64,000 nt of DNA from Mesorhizobium wenxiniae (GTDB taxonomy: Bacteria > Pseudomonadota > Alphaproteobacteria > Rhizobiales > Rhizobiaceae), in contig NZ_NPKH01000039.1 of assembly GCF_002284535.1 (NCBI RefSeq), forward strand, positions 248,001-312,000. Direction: 5' to 3'. This document shows positions 1 to 8,722 of the stretch, in pieces (positions within the stretch are counted from its first letter, which is position 1; the number at the start of each line of letters is the position of its first letter). The notes beneath the pieces were generated by a model. The model had not been told where the DNA came from. It was given only the letters and a program-made list of their open reading frames with translations, and did no database searches. The position numbers and the translations under genes are program-made.

Positions 1-348
1 CAGCGTGCGCTTGATCACCTCGCCATTGCAATTCGTCGTGCGGTCGAGCCAGCTGTCATGCATGACGACGAACTGGCCATCCTTCGAGCGCCTGACGTCG
101 ACCTCGACGATTTCGGCACCCAGCGCGATCGATGCCTCGACGGCGGCGATCGAGTTCTCCGCATAGAGCGTCTTGCGGGCCTGCATACTGCCGGCGCGGT
201 GTGCCGCCACCATGACATGGTCGCGCCACTGGTTGGCGTGTTCGAAACGGTCGAGAATTTGTCTGGCGCGTGTTTCGCCTGCCGATGCCGCGCCTGTGAA
301 GAGCACCGAGGCGGCGGCAAGCAGAAGGTTCAGCCAGGTCGTTCGCAT
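1..348 (-). CDS. Glycerophosphodiester phosphodiesterase family protein (5' part, runs off the left edge)
   Basis: Only the first 116 residues lie in the window. The start is the ATG at 346-348, followed by a Sec signal peptide of about 23 residues (hydrophobic LLLAAASVLFTGAASA). The mature part shows the GDPD signature in order: H50-R51 (VAAHRAG), E64-N65-S66, the metal-binding pair E82 and D84 (VEVDV), H97-D98 (VMHDSW) and LDRTT. The family hydrolyses glycerophosphodiesters to glycerol-3-phosphate and an alcohol with Ca2+ or Mg2+; the signal peptide points to a periplasmic enzyme that salvages phospholipid headgroups. It is divergent from the agmatinase gene. The catalytic C-terminal half is not visible, so activity cannot be judged. 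Confidence 0.88.
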   Translation of the reverse strand, partial: MRTTWLNLLLAAASVLFTGAASAGETRARQILDRFEHANQWRDHVMVAAHRAGSMQARKTLYAENSIAAVEASIALGAEIVEVDVRRSKDGQFVVMHDSWLDRTTNCNGEVIKRTL

Positions 349-751
349 GAGAATCGCTCCGTACCGGATGCAAACCGGTTAAGCGACACACGTGACAGCC
401 TGGTGAACGAAGCCGGCTTCGCAAATGCCGGACGTCCGGGTCAATGCCGGCTGAAGCGGCCGTTCTGAAACCTCGAACCGGCAATCAGCAGGTCGCCGGC
501 AATCAGCTTGCCGAGATGCTTGGCGCGCCCATATCTGTTCCGCTCCGCGGCCGACACCATCCCGTGCGGAGGCGGCTATCTACTTACGGTTGCATTCATG
601 CTTACCTAAGCAATTTCCGGGTTGGCCATGCGGGCTCACCTGACAAGCAAGAATTTGTGACCGGGCTCGAATGGCCCAGGCCTCGGAAGGGGTCGCATTT
701 CTGAGAATTTTATCCAATAAGGTTGCGCCTCGACGCACAGGAGATCGCTTC
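349..751. other. Divergent intergenic region (about 400 bp), no gene seen
   Basis: The region separates the divergent GDPD and agmatinase genes and must hold both promoters. I saw no convincing coding sequence, strong palindrome or tRNA. Frames open over part of it lack a ribosome binding site and read as low-complexity shadows. Confidence 0.5.
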
Positions 752-1759
752 ATGCCGAACAGCAACATCGACCACGCCTTCACCGCCCGGGCCAGGACGG
801 GTGCGTCCTTCGAGCCGACCTATGCCGGCGCGCTGTCGTTCATGCGACGCAAATACACGAAGGACGTGAAGGGCGCGGACGCGGTGGTGTGGGGCATCCC
901 CTTCGACGCCGCCGTGACCAACCGGCCGGGCGCGCGCTTCGGGCCGCAGGCGATTCGCCGCGCCTCGACCATCCTCGACAACGATCCGCAGTATCCGTTT
1001 TCGCGCGATCTGTTCGAATATCTCGCCGTGGTCGACTATGGCGATTGCCTGCTCGACAGCGGCAATCACCAGAAGACTCCCGGGACGATCGAGCGCGAGG
1101 CAGCAAAGATCCTGAAATCCGGCGCCTTCCTGCTATCGCTCGGCGGCGACCATTTCGTCACCTGGCCGCTGCTCAAGGCGCATGCCGCCGTCCACGGCCC
1201 ACTTGCCCTCGTGCAGTTCGACGCCCACCAGGACACTTGGCCGGACGACGGCAAGCGCATCGACCACGGCTCCTTCGTCGGCCGTGCGGTCAAGGAGGGC
1301 ATTGTCGACCCCGACCGTTCGATCCAGATCGGCATCCGCACCCATGCGCCCGAAACCTTCGGCCTCAAGATCCTGTACGGCCACGAAGTTGAGGAAATGC
1401 GCGCGTCCGATATCGCTTATGCCATCGTCGATCGTACCGGCGGCAAAAAAGCCTACGTCACCTTCGATATCGATTGCCTGGACCCGGCCTTCGCGCCCGG
1501 CACCGGCACCCCGGTCGCCGGCGGGCCGTCCTCGGCAAAAATCCTGTCGGTGCTGCGCCAGATCAATCAGGTCGATATCGTCGGCGCCGATGTCGTGGAG
1601 GTTGCGCCGGCCTATGATCACGCCGATATAACGGCAATTGCCGGGTCGACAGTCGCCATGCACTATCTCGGGCTCCTGGCGGAACGAAAGGCTCGACTCG
1701 AAGAGCTGAACAGCGGCAATCACGTCGTCGCCGCATTGAATCAGGCAAGCGGCATATAA
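752..1759 (+). CDS. speB: Agmatinase / ureohydrolase family enzyme
   Basis: A 335-residue ureohydrolase (arginase/agmatinase fold) that would hydrolyse agmatine to putrescine and urea with a binuclear Mn centre. The metal ligands are visible: H134 in GGDHF, D157-H159-D161 in DAHQD, and D239/D241 in DIDCLDPAFAPGTGTP. I chose the ATG at 752 because AGGAG lies 9 nt upstream and alignment to the family begins there; the frame is open further upstream. The substrate is not certain: guanidinobutyrase and guanidinopropionase share these motifs. argC follows after 30 bp on the same strand, so the two may be cotranscribed and both touch arginine metabolism. Confidence 0.85.
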   Translation: MPNSNIDHAFTARARTGASFEPTYAGALSFMRRKYTKDVKGADAVVWGIPFDAAVTNRPGARFGPQAIRRASTILDNDPQYPFSRDLFEYLAVVDYGDCLLDSGNHQKTPGTIEREAAKILKSGAFLLSLGGDHFVTWPLLKAHAAVHGPLALVQFDAHQDTWPDDGKRIDHGSFVGRAVKEGIVDPDRSIQIGIRTHAPETFGLKILYGHEVEEMRASDIAYAIVDRTGGKKAYVTFDIDCLDPAFAPGTGTPVAGGPSSAKILSVLRQINQVDIVGADVVEVAPAYDHADITAIAGSTVAMHYLGLLAERKARLEELNSGNHVVAALNQASGI

Positions 1760-1789
1760 CTTCGAAATATCAGGGAATTCAGGCAGGCA

Positions 1790-2722
1790 ATGAAACCGAA
1801 AATCTTCATCGACGGCGAGCACGGCACCACCGGTCTGCAGATCAGGGCGCTGCTTGCCGAACGCGGCGACCTGGAGATCATCTCCATTCCGACCGAGCGC
1901 CGCAAGGAACCGGCAGCTAGAGCCGAGTTCCTCAACGCCGCCGATGTCGCGATCCTGTGCCTGCCGGATGCAGCTGCAAAAGAAAGCGTTTCGCTGATCA
2001 CCAACGACACCACAAGGGTTATCGACGCCTCGACCGCGCATCGCGTCGCCCAAGGTTGGGAATATGGCTTCGCCGAAATGGACAAGGATCAGGCGCGGAA
2101 AATCGCTTCAGCGAAGCGTGTCGCCAATCCGGGCTGCTGGCCGCAAGGCCCGATCGCGACGCTCAGGCCGCTGGTGGCAGCCGGGCTGTTGCCGCCGGAT
2201 TTTCCGGTCACCGTCAATGGCATTTCGGGCTATTCGGGCGGCGGCCGGCCGATGATCGAGGACTATGTCGCCAAGGGCGAGGATGCCCCGGAATTCCTGC
2301 CCTACGGGCTGACCCTGCAGCACAAGCATGTGCCGGAGCTCAGGACCTATGCGAAGCTGTCGCATGACCCGATCATGCAGCCGGCGGTCGGCAATTTCGC
2401 GCAAGGGATGATTACCGTGGTGCCGTTGCAGCTCGGCGGCCTCGACTATGTACCGACGGGCGCCGAGCTTCATGCGGCGATTGCCGACCATTTCGCCGCG
2501 ATAGATGGCGGCGTGGTCGAGGTGGCGCCCTATGTGCATCTTGAACGCGTGCCGGAGATCGATCCCGAAATCTACAACGGCACCAACCGGATGAAGCTCT
2601 ATATATTCGGCAATGACGACAGGGCCCAGGCGCTGCTGTTCGCCGTCTACGACAACCTCGGCAAGGGCGCCTCGGGTGCTGCCGTGCAGAACATGGATCT
2701 GATGCTCGGGCTCAAGCCCTGA
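1790..2722 (+). CDS. argC: N-acetyl-gamma-glutamyl-phosphate reductase
   Basis: A 310-residue protein of the short (type 2) ArgC family. It catalyses the NADPH-dependent reduction of N-acetylglutamyl phosphate to the semialdehyde in arginine biosynthesis. The N-terminus IFIDGEHGTTG is the nucleotide-binding loop, C116 in NPGCWP is the catalytic cysteine, and GISGYSGGGRP follows at about 144-154. Length matches the family. It lies 30 bp after the agmatinase gene and its TGA abuts the ATG of the kinase gene with no gap, which suggests coupled translation. In rhizobia argC is often found near the rplM-rpsI genes; those are not seen here. Confidence 0.93.
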   Translation: MKPKIFIDGEHGTTGLQIRALLAERGDLEIISIPTERRKEPAARAEFLNAADVAILCLPDAAAKESVSLITNDTTRVIDASTAHRVAQGWEYGFAEMDKDQARKIASAKRVANPGCWPQGPIATLRPLVAAGLLPPDFPVTVNGISGYSGGGRPMIEDYVAKGEDAPEFLPYGLTLQHKHVPELRTYAKLSHDPIMQPAVGNFAQGMITVVPLQLGGLDYVPTGAELHAAIADHFAAIDGGVVEVAPYVHLERVPEIDPEIYNGTNRMKLYIFGNDDRAQALLFAVYDNLGKGASGAAVQNMDLMLGLKP

Positions 2723-3561
2723 ATGGACGCTCCGACATTTCCAGAACGCTGGAAGGTCAGCGCGCCAGAACTGATTGCCGAGACGTTCAGCAGCCGCATC
2801 TGGAAGGTTGTTCGCGCGGACGGCGCGCCGGCGATCGTCAAGGACCACAAACCCTTCGACGATGTCGAAGACGAGTTGCGCGGCGAGCATTTTCTCGCCT
2901 GGCGGCGTGGCGAAGGCGCAGTGCAGCTGCTCGGCAGCGACGGCCGCTGCATGCTGCTCGAATATGCCGGTGACAGGATGCTGTCGCAGGTTCTCGCGGA
3001 GCAGGGAGACAATGCCGCCACAGCAATCGCGGCCGAGGTGATGGCAAACCTGTTCTCGCCATCCGACCACCCTGCCCCACCGGATCTGCAGCCGCTGCGG
3101 GTACGGTTTTCCAGTCTGTTCAAGAAGGCGAAGATCGATCGCGACGCCGGCGAAAAAAGCCTCTACGTCGAAGCGGCTGCGACCGCGGAACGGCTGTTGG
3201 CCGATCCTGTCGACGTGCTGCCGCTGCATGGCGACCTGCATCACGACATATCATGCAGGGACCGCGCGGCTGGTTGGCGATCGACCCGAAGGGCGTTCTC
3301 GGCGATCCCGGCTTCGATGCGGCGAACATGTTCTACAACCCGCTCGACCGCGACGACCTTTGCAGCGATCCCCGGCGGATTGCCCACATGGCTGAGATCT
3401 TCGCCAGAACGCTCGGCCAAACGCCGCCAGCCATCCTGGATCATGCCATCGCCTATGGCTGCCTGTCGGCGTCGTGGCATCATGAGGACGGCAACGCGTT
3501 CGAGGAAAGCCGCGAATTGTCCATTGCCACGGCGATCAGGACGGTGCGGCTCAGCCCCTGA
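2723..3561 (+). pseudogene. Aminoglycoside/streptomycin 6-kinase-like phosphotransferase, frameshifted
   Basis: The reading begins directly after argC and gives a kinase-like N-lobe and the catalytic loop LHGDLHHD (residues 168-175), then leaves frame at about 3248. The remainder continues in another frame from 3253 (MQGPRGWLAIDPKGVLGDPG), including the DPKG metal-binding element that must follow the loop. Restoring one A (GAC-ATATC to GAC-AATATC) gives the expected HHDNIM junction and a protein of about 279 residues of the APH(6)/fructosamine-kinase fold. The stop at 3559-3561 overlaps ctaA tail to tail by 11 bp. The frameshift is either a real inactivating mutation or a sequencing error in an A run. 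The natural substrate is unknown; family members phosphorylate small sugars or aminoglycosides. Confidence 0.75.
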
Positions 3562-4642
3562 CGGCGATCTGGTTGGGCAGCGGATAAGCGCCCTTGGTGC
3601 CGCGCCAATGCGCTGCAGCAAACCCTAGCAGGACAAGCGCGAATGCCTGATGCGTCAGCGCCATGTGCAGCGGCACGTGCATCAGCAGCGTGCCGATGCC
3701 GATCAACGACTGCGCCAGCACCAGCAGAAACAACAACGTCGCGCGGTGCGCATGCGTCGTGCCTGGCTGGCGGCGGTGTGTCGCGATCATGTGCCAAAGT
3801 GCTGCGGCGAAGATCGCGTAGGCGCCGAGCCGGTGGATGAACTGAACCGTCTTCGGGCTCTCGAAGAAGTTGCGCCATGCCGGCTCGAGGATCATCAGAT
3901 CGCCGGGGATGAGCTTGCCGTCCATCAACGGCCAGCTGTTGTAGCTCAGGCCGGCATCGAGGCCGGCGACCAGCCCGCCGAGATAGATCTGGATCAGCGC
4001 CAGCAGCACCAGAAAGCCGGCCAGACGCTGCGTCGAACGGTCGGCGGCCGGTTCGGAATGAGGGGCCAATCCACGCGCGACCACCATGGTCGCGGTGAAG
4101 ATCAGCGCGGCCAGCGTCAGATGCGTTGCCAGCCGGTATTGGCTGACGGAGACCCGGTCGACCAGTCCGGACGCCACCATCCACCAGCCGATCGCGCCCT
4201 GGAGGCCGCCGAGAAGAAGAATGCCTGATAGTTTAGGCCCAAGGCCGCGTTCGATGCGGCGCGTCGCCCAGAAAAACACCAGCGGCACGGCGAAAACCAC
4301 GCCGACACCGCGCGCCAGGACCCGGTGCACCCATTCCCACCAGAAGATCGACTTGAACGCTTCGATGCTCATGCCCTTGTTGAGCTCGGCATATTGCGGG
4401 ATCTGCTGGTAGCGCTGGAATTCCTCCTGCCATTCGGCGTCGTTGAGGGGCGGGATGATGCCGTGGATCGGCTTCCATTCGGTGATCGACAGGCCGGACT
4501 CGGTGAGCCTGGTGGCGCCGCCGACCAGCACCAGGACAAACAGGACCAGAAGCACGACGTAGAGCCAGCCACGCACCAGCGCCCGGTTGCGCAGGTCGCG
4601 GTCGCGGGCCACGAAAGGCGCGGCAGCTGATATGGCAGCCAT
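3551..4642 (-). CDS. ctaA: Heme A synthase (COX15/CtaA family)
   Basis: A 363-residue inner-membrane protein with about eight transmembrane segments. It oxidises the C8 methyl of heme O to a formyl group to make heme A for cytochrome aa3 oxidases. Typical features are GGATRLTESGLSITEW near the N-terminus, EWVHR, the conserved histidine in YRLATHLTLA, IHRLGAY, and the late HMALTHQAFA. I chose the ATG at 4642 (MAAISAAAP) because family members begin shortly before RDRDLRNRALVRGWL; the frame extends upstream to 4801 without a better site. Its 3' end overlaps the kinase relic. The divergent neighbour is a DUF2842 gene, a usual partner in rhizobia. Confidence 0.93.
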   Translation of the reverse strand: MAAISAAAPFVARDRDLRNRALVRGWLYVVLLVLFVLVLVGGATRLTESGLSITEWKPIHGIIPPLNDAEWQEEFQRYQQIPQYAELNKGMSIEAFKSIFWWEWVHRVLARGVGVVFAVPLVFFWATRRIERGLGPKLSGILLLGGLQGAIGWWMVASGLVDRVSVSQYRLATHLTLAALIFTATMVVARGLAPHSEPAADRSTQRLAGFLVLLALIQIYLGGLVAGLDAGLSYNSWPLMDGKLIPGDLMILEPAWRNFFESPKTVQFIHRLGAYAIFAAALWHMIATHRRQPGTTHAHRATLLFLLVLAQSLIGIGTLLMHVPLHMALTHQAFALVLLGFAAAHWRGTKGAYPLPNQIAVRG

Positions 4643-4794
4643 AGGCTTGTCCCGGCAGGTTGCAGTCGCGGATTGGTGGACCATCGCAATCCCGCTGGCA
4701 AGACCGGACAGCGCGGCACGCCGTCGCGCCGCTTCTTGCGGGTTGCGTGCCTCTTCCGTTGGGCCTAAGCGATAGGGATCAACGGGATCGCGAA

Positions 4795-5013
4795 ATGCCA
4801 ATTCGCCTGAAAAAGCTGATCGGAACCTTCCTGCTGGTGGCGCTGGTCATCGTCTACGCACTGGTCGCATCGATCGTGGCGGTTGCCCAGCTGGCAGAAT
4901 CGGGACCGTGGGCGCATTTTCTGTTCTTCCTGCTCAGCGGCATGCTGTGGGTGCTGCCGGCTATGGGCATCATCAAGTGGCTGATCCTGGAGCCGCCGCG
5001 GCCGAAGAATTGA
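4795..5013 (+). CDS. DUF2842 family small membrane protein
   Basis: A 72-residue protein with two hydrophobic segments (about residues 8-30 and 40-62) and a polar C-terminus ending EPPRPKN. The N-terminus MPIRLKKLIG and the GMLWVLPAMGIIKWL stretch fit the DUF2842 family, which lies beside ctaA in many alphaproteobacteria. That placement suggests a link to cytochrome oxidase or heme A assembly, but no function is established as far as I know. The start ATG at 4795 is about 150 bp from the ctaA start, so the two genes share a divergent promoter region. Confidence 0.8.
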   Translation: MPIRLKKLIGTFLLVALVIVYALVASIVAVAQLAESGPWAHFLFFLLSGMLWVLPAMGIIKWLILEPPRPKN

Positions 5014-5534
5014 GGCTCGCTCGCCGCCGCTAGATGGTGAAAGCCTGACGCTTGCTACCCGACGTGTAGGGTAGCTCAGGGTGGTTTTCTGCCTTCCGTG
5101 TCGCCGATCGGAACGCGCAGGCGGCGCCACTTTCCGACCTCAGCACCTCTAAGCGCGAACGTTGGTGTGATGCCCGATGCGCGCGTTCGTAGGGCATCTC
5201 GCTGTTACATCGCGGTGACAAAAGCACCGCCACGGTGGCGTCACCCGGTTACCAAGGGCAGCAAATATCTCCGGCCTTCTGGGAGTGTGTCAGGGTCCCC
5301 AGAGGCTGCGTGGGCGTGTCGCCGGTTGGCTGTTAGCGCGGCGACTGGACCGCTCCACGCCTCGCAAGCGGGATAGCGAAATCTCGTGAAGGCAAGGTCA
5401 AGCTGCGTTCTCCGTTCTGAATCGGCGACGGGGGGCGGCTGGGAAAGATGGATGCCATGCACGTTGAGCGTCTGGAAGTTGGCGGGGCATTGGCGCGAGG
5501 CAGCCCGCGTGCACGCGCCTGGCCGGGCGGTGCA
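5014..5534. other. Intergenic region of about 520 bp with a weak terminator-like hairpin
   Basis: The region lies between DUF2842 and the cyclase gene. It holds a 7-bp inverted repeat at 5054-5060/5069-5075 (GCTACCC/GGGTAGC) that could end the DUF2842 transcript, though no T run follows directly, and a second short repeat (GATGCCC/GGGCATC) near 5169-5200. The cyclase frame is open back to 5448 with an ATG there. No convincing additional gene was seen. Confidence 0.4.
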
Positions 5535-7280
5535 ATGACCGCGCAGCGCCGCCTCGCAGCGATCCTGGCTTGCGACGTGGTCGGCTATTCGCGCCTGATG
5601 GAGCGCGACGAGCGCGGCACGCTCGAGCGGCTGAAGACATACCGCAAGGACCTCCTCGAACCGCTGGTCTCCGAGCACCAGGGTCGGATCGTCAAGCTCA
5701 CCGGCGACGGCATGCTGTGCGAGTTCGCGAGCGTCGTCAACGCGGTGACCTCGGCGATGGCGATCCAGCAGGCCCTGGCAGAACACGAGGCGGAGACGCC
5801 CGAGGAAGAGCGGATTCGCTTCCGCATCGGCGTCAATCTCGGCGACGTGGTCTGCGAGGAGGACGGCGACCTCTACGGCGACGGGGTCAACATCGCCGCC
5901 CGCCTCGAAAGCATCGCCGATCCCGGCACCGTGGTCGTCTCGGGCACCGCCTACGACCACCTTCAGGGCAAGCTCGACGGCGGCTTCACACTGCTCGGCG
6001 ACCTGCGCCTCAAGAACATCGAGCGGCCTGTGCGCGCCTACCGCGTCGAGACCGACGCCAGCGCCTCGGGGGCTGCACTGCCTCCCCTGCCCGCGAAACC
6101 CTCGATCGCGGTTCTGCCTTTCACCAACATGAGCGGCGATCCCGACCAGGAATACTTCGCCGACGGACTGGTGGAGGACATCATCACGGGATTGAGTCGG
6201 GTGAACTCCTTCTTCGTGATCGCCCGCAACTCGTCCTTCACCTACAAGGGCCGAGCGGTGGACCTGCGCCAGGTCGGGCGTGAGCTGGGCGTCCGCTACG
6301 TGCTCGAAGGCAGCATCCGCAGAGCAGGATCGCGGGTGCGTATCAGCGGGCAGCTGGTGGACGCGATCAGCGGACACCATGTCTGGGCCGACCGCTTCGA
6401 GGGCAACGTGAGCGACATCTTCGACCTACAGGACAAGGTGACCGAGAGCGTCGTCGGTGCGGTCGAGCCGAGCATCCGGCTGGAGGAGATCAAGCAGGCG
6501 CGCATGAAGCCGACCGACTACATCGGTGCCTACGACCTCTACCTTCGTGCGCTGCCGCGCTTCTACAGCATGACGCGCGAAGGCTTCGCCGACGTGCGCC
6601 GGCTCACCAACGAGGCGCTCAGCATCGACCCAGGCTTCACCCTGGCGAAGGCCCTCGGTGCCTATATCCGCAGCCTGTCCGTGAGTCAGTGCTGGCACGA
6701 GCCCGACGATATCCGCGTCGCCGTGCGCATGGCCCGCGAGGTGCTGGCGGACGCGCGAGACGACCCGACAAGCTTGCGTTTCGCCGCGCAGGTGATCGCC
6801 TACAGCGCCAAGGATTACGAGACGGCGCTGGACACGATCGAACGGTCCCTGCTGCTCAATCCCAATTCGGCGCAGGGCTATACGGGCAGCGGCTGGGTGA
6901 ACGCCCATTCCGGCCGCCCCCTCGTCGCGATCGAGCACTTCCACAGGGCAATGCGGCTGAGCCCGGTCGACCCCGAGAAGGGCATCGCGCTCTCCGGCAT
7001 CGGGATGAGCTACCTGATGCTCGAACGCTACGAGGAAGCGCTGACTTGGGGAGAACGAGCGCTGCGCGAGATGCCGAATTACGGCTCCTCGCACCGGGTG
7101 GTGATCATGGCGCTGGTCAAACTCAATCGGCCGGACGAAGCGCAGGCGGCGGCGCGGCGGCTGATGGAGGCGTTCCCGACCTACACGCTCGCCCTGCAGA
7201 GGCAGATCAACCCGTGGCGGGACAAGGTGTTCGCCGAGCGCTACGTCGAGGCGCTGGGTATTGCCGGCGTGCCGGAGTGA
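5535..7280 (+). CDS. Class III adenylate/guanylate cyclase with TolB-like and TPR domains
   Basis: A 581-residue cytoplasmic protein. Residues 1-170 form a class III cyclase homology domain: the metal-binding aspartates sit in ILACDVVGYS and LTGDGMLCEF, the substrate-specifying lysine is in RIVKLTGDG, the second specificity residue is in DLYGDGVNIAARLE, and that same stretch supplies the transition-state Asn and Arg, so it appears active. A TolB/FlgO-like domain follows (PSIAVLPFTNMSGD onward), then TPR-like helices to the end. This architecture is abundant in rhizobia; it would make cAMP under control of a protein-binding sensor half. I chose the ATG at 5535 (MTAQRRLAAIL); an upstream ATG at 5448 would add 29 residues that do not look conserved. 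Confidence 0.85.
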   Translation: MTAQRRLAAILACDVVGYSRLMERDERGTLERLKTYRKDLLEPLVSEHQGRIVKLTGDGMLCEFASVVNAVTSAMAIQQALAEHEAETPEEERIRFRIGVNLGDVVCEEDGDLYGDGVNIAARLESIADPGTVVVSGTAYDHLQGKLDGGFTLLGDLRLKNIERPVRAYRVETDASASGAALPPLPAKPSIAVLPFTNMSGDPDQEYFADGLVEDIITGLSRVNSFFVIARNSSFTYKGRAVDLRQVGRELGVRYVLEGSIRRAGSRVRISGQLVDAISGHHVWADRFEGNVSDIFDLQDKVTESVVGAVEPSIRLEEIKQARMKPTDYIGAYDLYLRALPRFYSMTREGFADVRRLTNEALSIDPGFTLAKALGAYIRSLSVSQCWHEPDDIRVAVRMAREVLADARDDPTSLRFAAQVIAYSAKDYETALDTIERSLLLNPNSAQGYTGSGWVNAHSGRPLVAIEHFHRAMRLSPVDPEKGIALSGIGMSYLMLERYEEALTWGERALREMPNYGSSHRVVIMALVKLNRPDEAQAAARRLMEAFPTYTLALQRQINPWRDKVFAERYVEALGIAGVPE

Positions 7281-7575
7281 TCGTCGCGTTTGCAAAGATG
7301 CCCTCTCCTGCGCGTCACGTCCGGCCAGGCGACGTCCCTTGATCCCGCGTCGCTTCTGGAAGGATAGTTCTCTGGCCGGGTTGTCGAGGACTGTGCGCGT
7401 AGAGCAGCTGTGAACAGGCGGCGAGCTCTCTGTTGGGTTCGCGTCGAACTTCCGGTTTCCACCCTGACGAGACCTACCGACGGTCCAGACATATGTCGCC
7501 TTCGGGTCACGACGTTCCCTTGACCTCCCATCAGAGATGGTCCTCAAGGGGTCGGTTCTTGCCGGACTTTCACCA
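7281..7575. other. Intergenic region between convergent genes, nothing recognised
   Basis: About 295 bp lie between the 3' ends of the cyclase and the polysaccharide deacetylase genes. I saw no strong hairpin with a T run and no plausible gene. Confidence 0.4.
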
Positions 7576-8631
7576 CTAGATGGTGACAAGCATCTTGCCG
7601 GCATTGGCCAGCGGCGTCGTCACACCCGACAGCATCGTGCGGATATGGGCAACGCTCTGATAGCGACCGTTGACCGAAATGCGCGGCAGCGCTTGCAGGA
7701 AATCGGCATGTTCGGCGCGCAGCACGCCGTGGCGTGTCGTCACCGCCGAGGCATAGCCGGCGTCGCGGGCAATGCCGACTTCGCGGTCGCCAACGGCACT
7801 GGCATAGCCATAAGGATAGGCGAAATGGCGCGGCGCCTCGCCGAGTTCGGCCTGCAATATGCGCCTGACGTCGTCGACCTCGTGCCGCGCATCGGCTTCG
7901 GAAAGCCGCTTCAGATTGCGATGATTTACGGTGTGCGCGCCGATCGTCACCAGCGAATGCCCTGCCATGGCGCGGATCTCGTCCCAGTTCATCAACATGC
8001 TCTGGCGCGCGCCCAACTCGATACCGTTCGACCGCGTCAATTCGCGCAGCACCGCGCGCTGGTCCTCCTCGCGGACGTCCAGCGTCAAATAGTCGTGCAG
8101 GCGCGCGAAGGCCTGAAGTTTCCTGCCCGGGGTCGAGCAGTCGATCGTCACCGGACCGTTCGGTGTTGTCAGAATCAACCGGTCCCGCGCGCTGACGATG
8201 TCCTCGACCACCTCCCACCATAGATCGGCGGCGCCGTTTATCAGCCCTGGCGCGACATAGATGGTGACCGGCGCGCCGTGCTTTTCCAGCACCGGCAGCG
8301 CCTCGGTCATGTTGTCGCGGTAGGCGTCGTCGGCGGTGATCGCCGCGAACTGGCCACCCTTGCCGCCGGCCTTGATGCGCTCGATCGCCTCGTCCAGCGT
8401 GACGAACGTATAGCCGTGCGCCTTCATGTCGGCGATCACGGCGTCGAGGAACTCAGGCGCGATGTTGAGATGCCGGTTGACGCCATCAGGCTTTTCCGGC
8501 GTGGCGGTGACCCGATGCAGCATCAGGATGGCGCCGATGCCGCCGACGAACGGCTTGGCCAGCGGGACAAGACCGGTATAACGGACGACGTTGAGCGCCA
8601 GTTTCCGGATTGCCTCGCCCCCGTCGATCAT
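7576..8631 (-). CDS. Polysaccharide deacetylase family protein (NodB homology)
   Basis: A 351-residue carbohydrate esterase family 4-type protein that would remove N-acetyl groups from a surface polysaccharide. Motif 1 is present as TADDAYRD with the two aspartates (the usual form is TFDDG, so the glycine is replaced by alanine), and motif 2 is HTVNH with both zinc-binding histidines. YPYG at about 280 is a motif 3-like site. There is no signal peptide, so it may act in the cytoplasm or at the inner membrane face. RBS AAGGTG precedes the ATG at 8631. It is divergent from the acyltransferase gene and opens the exopolysaccharide cluster; deacetylases of this kind (for example HfsH) act in holdfast synthesis. 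Confidence 0.85.
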   Translation of the reverse strand: MIDGGEAIRKLALNVVRYTGLVPLAKPFVGGIGAILMLHRVTATPEKPDGVNRHLNIAPEFLDAVIADMKAHGYTFVTLDEAIERIKAGGKGGQFAAITADDAYRDNMTEALPVLEKHGAPVTIYVAPGLINGAADLWWEVVEDIVSARDRLILTTPNGPVTIDCSTPGRKLQAFARLHDYLTLDVREEDQRAVLRELTRSNGIELGARQSMLMNWDEIRAMAGHSLVTIGAHTVNHRNLKRLSEADARHEVDDVRRILQAELGEAPRHFAYPYGYASAVGDREVGIARDAGYASAVTTRHGVLRAEHADFLQALPRISVNGRYQSVAHIRTMLSGVTTPLANAGKMLVTI

Positions 8632-8722
8632 TCATTCACCTTTTGCGCCTAGGCTCATCCAAGCACGGAATGCGCCTATGCGCGCCCCCAATCGCGGTGA
8701 ATACGCCCTAAAGGATTGAGGT

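Noticed and set aside
1133..2053. A 306-codon minus-strand frame across agmatinase and argC
   Set aside because: It covers parts of two real genes and the gap between them, with shadow composition.
4643..4801. Longer N-terminus for heme A synthase from 4801
   Set aside because: The extra 53 residues are charged and unlike the family, and they lie over the divergent DUF2842 start region.
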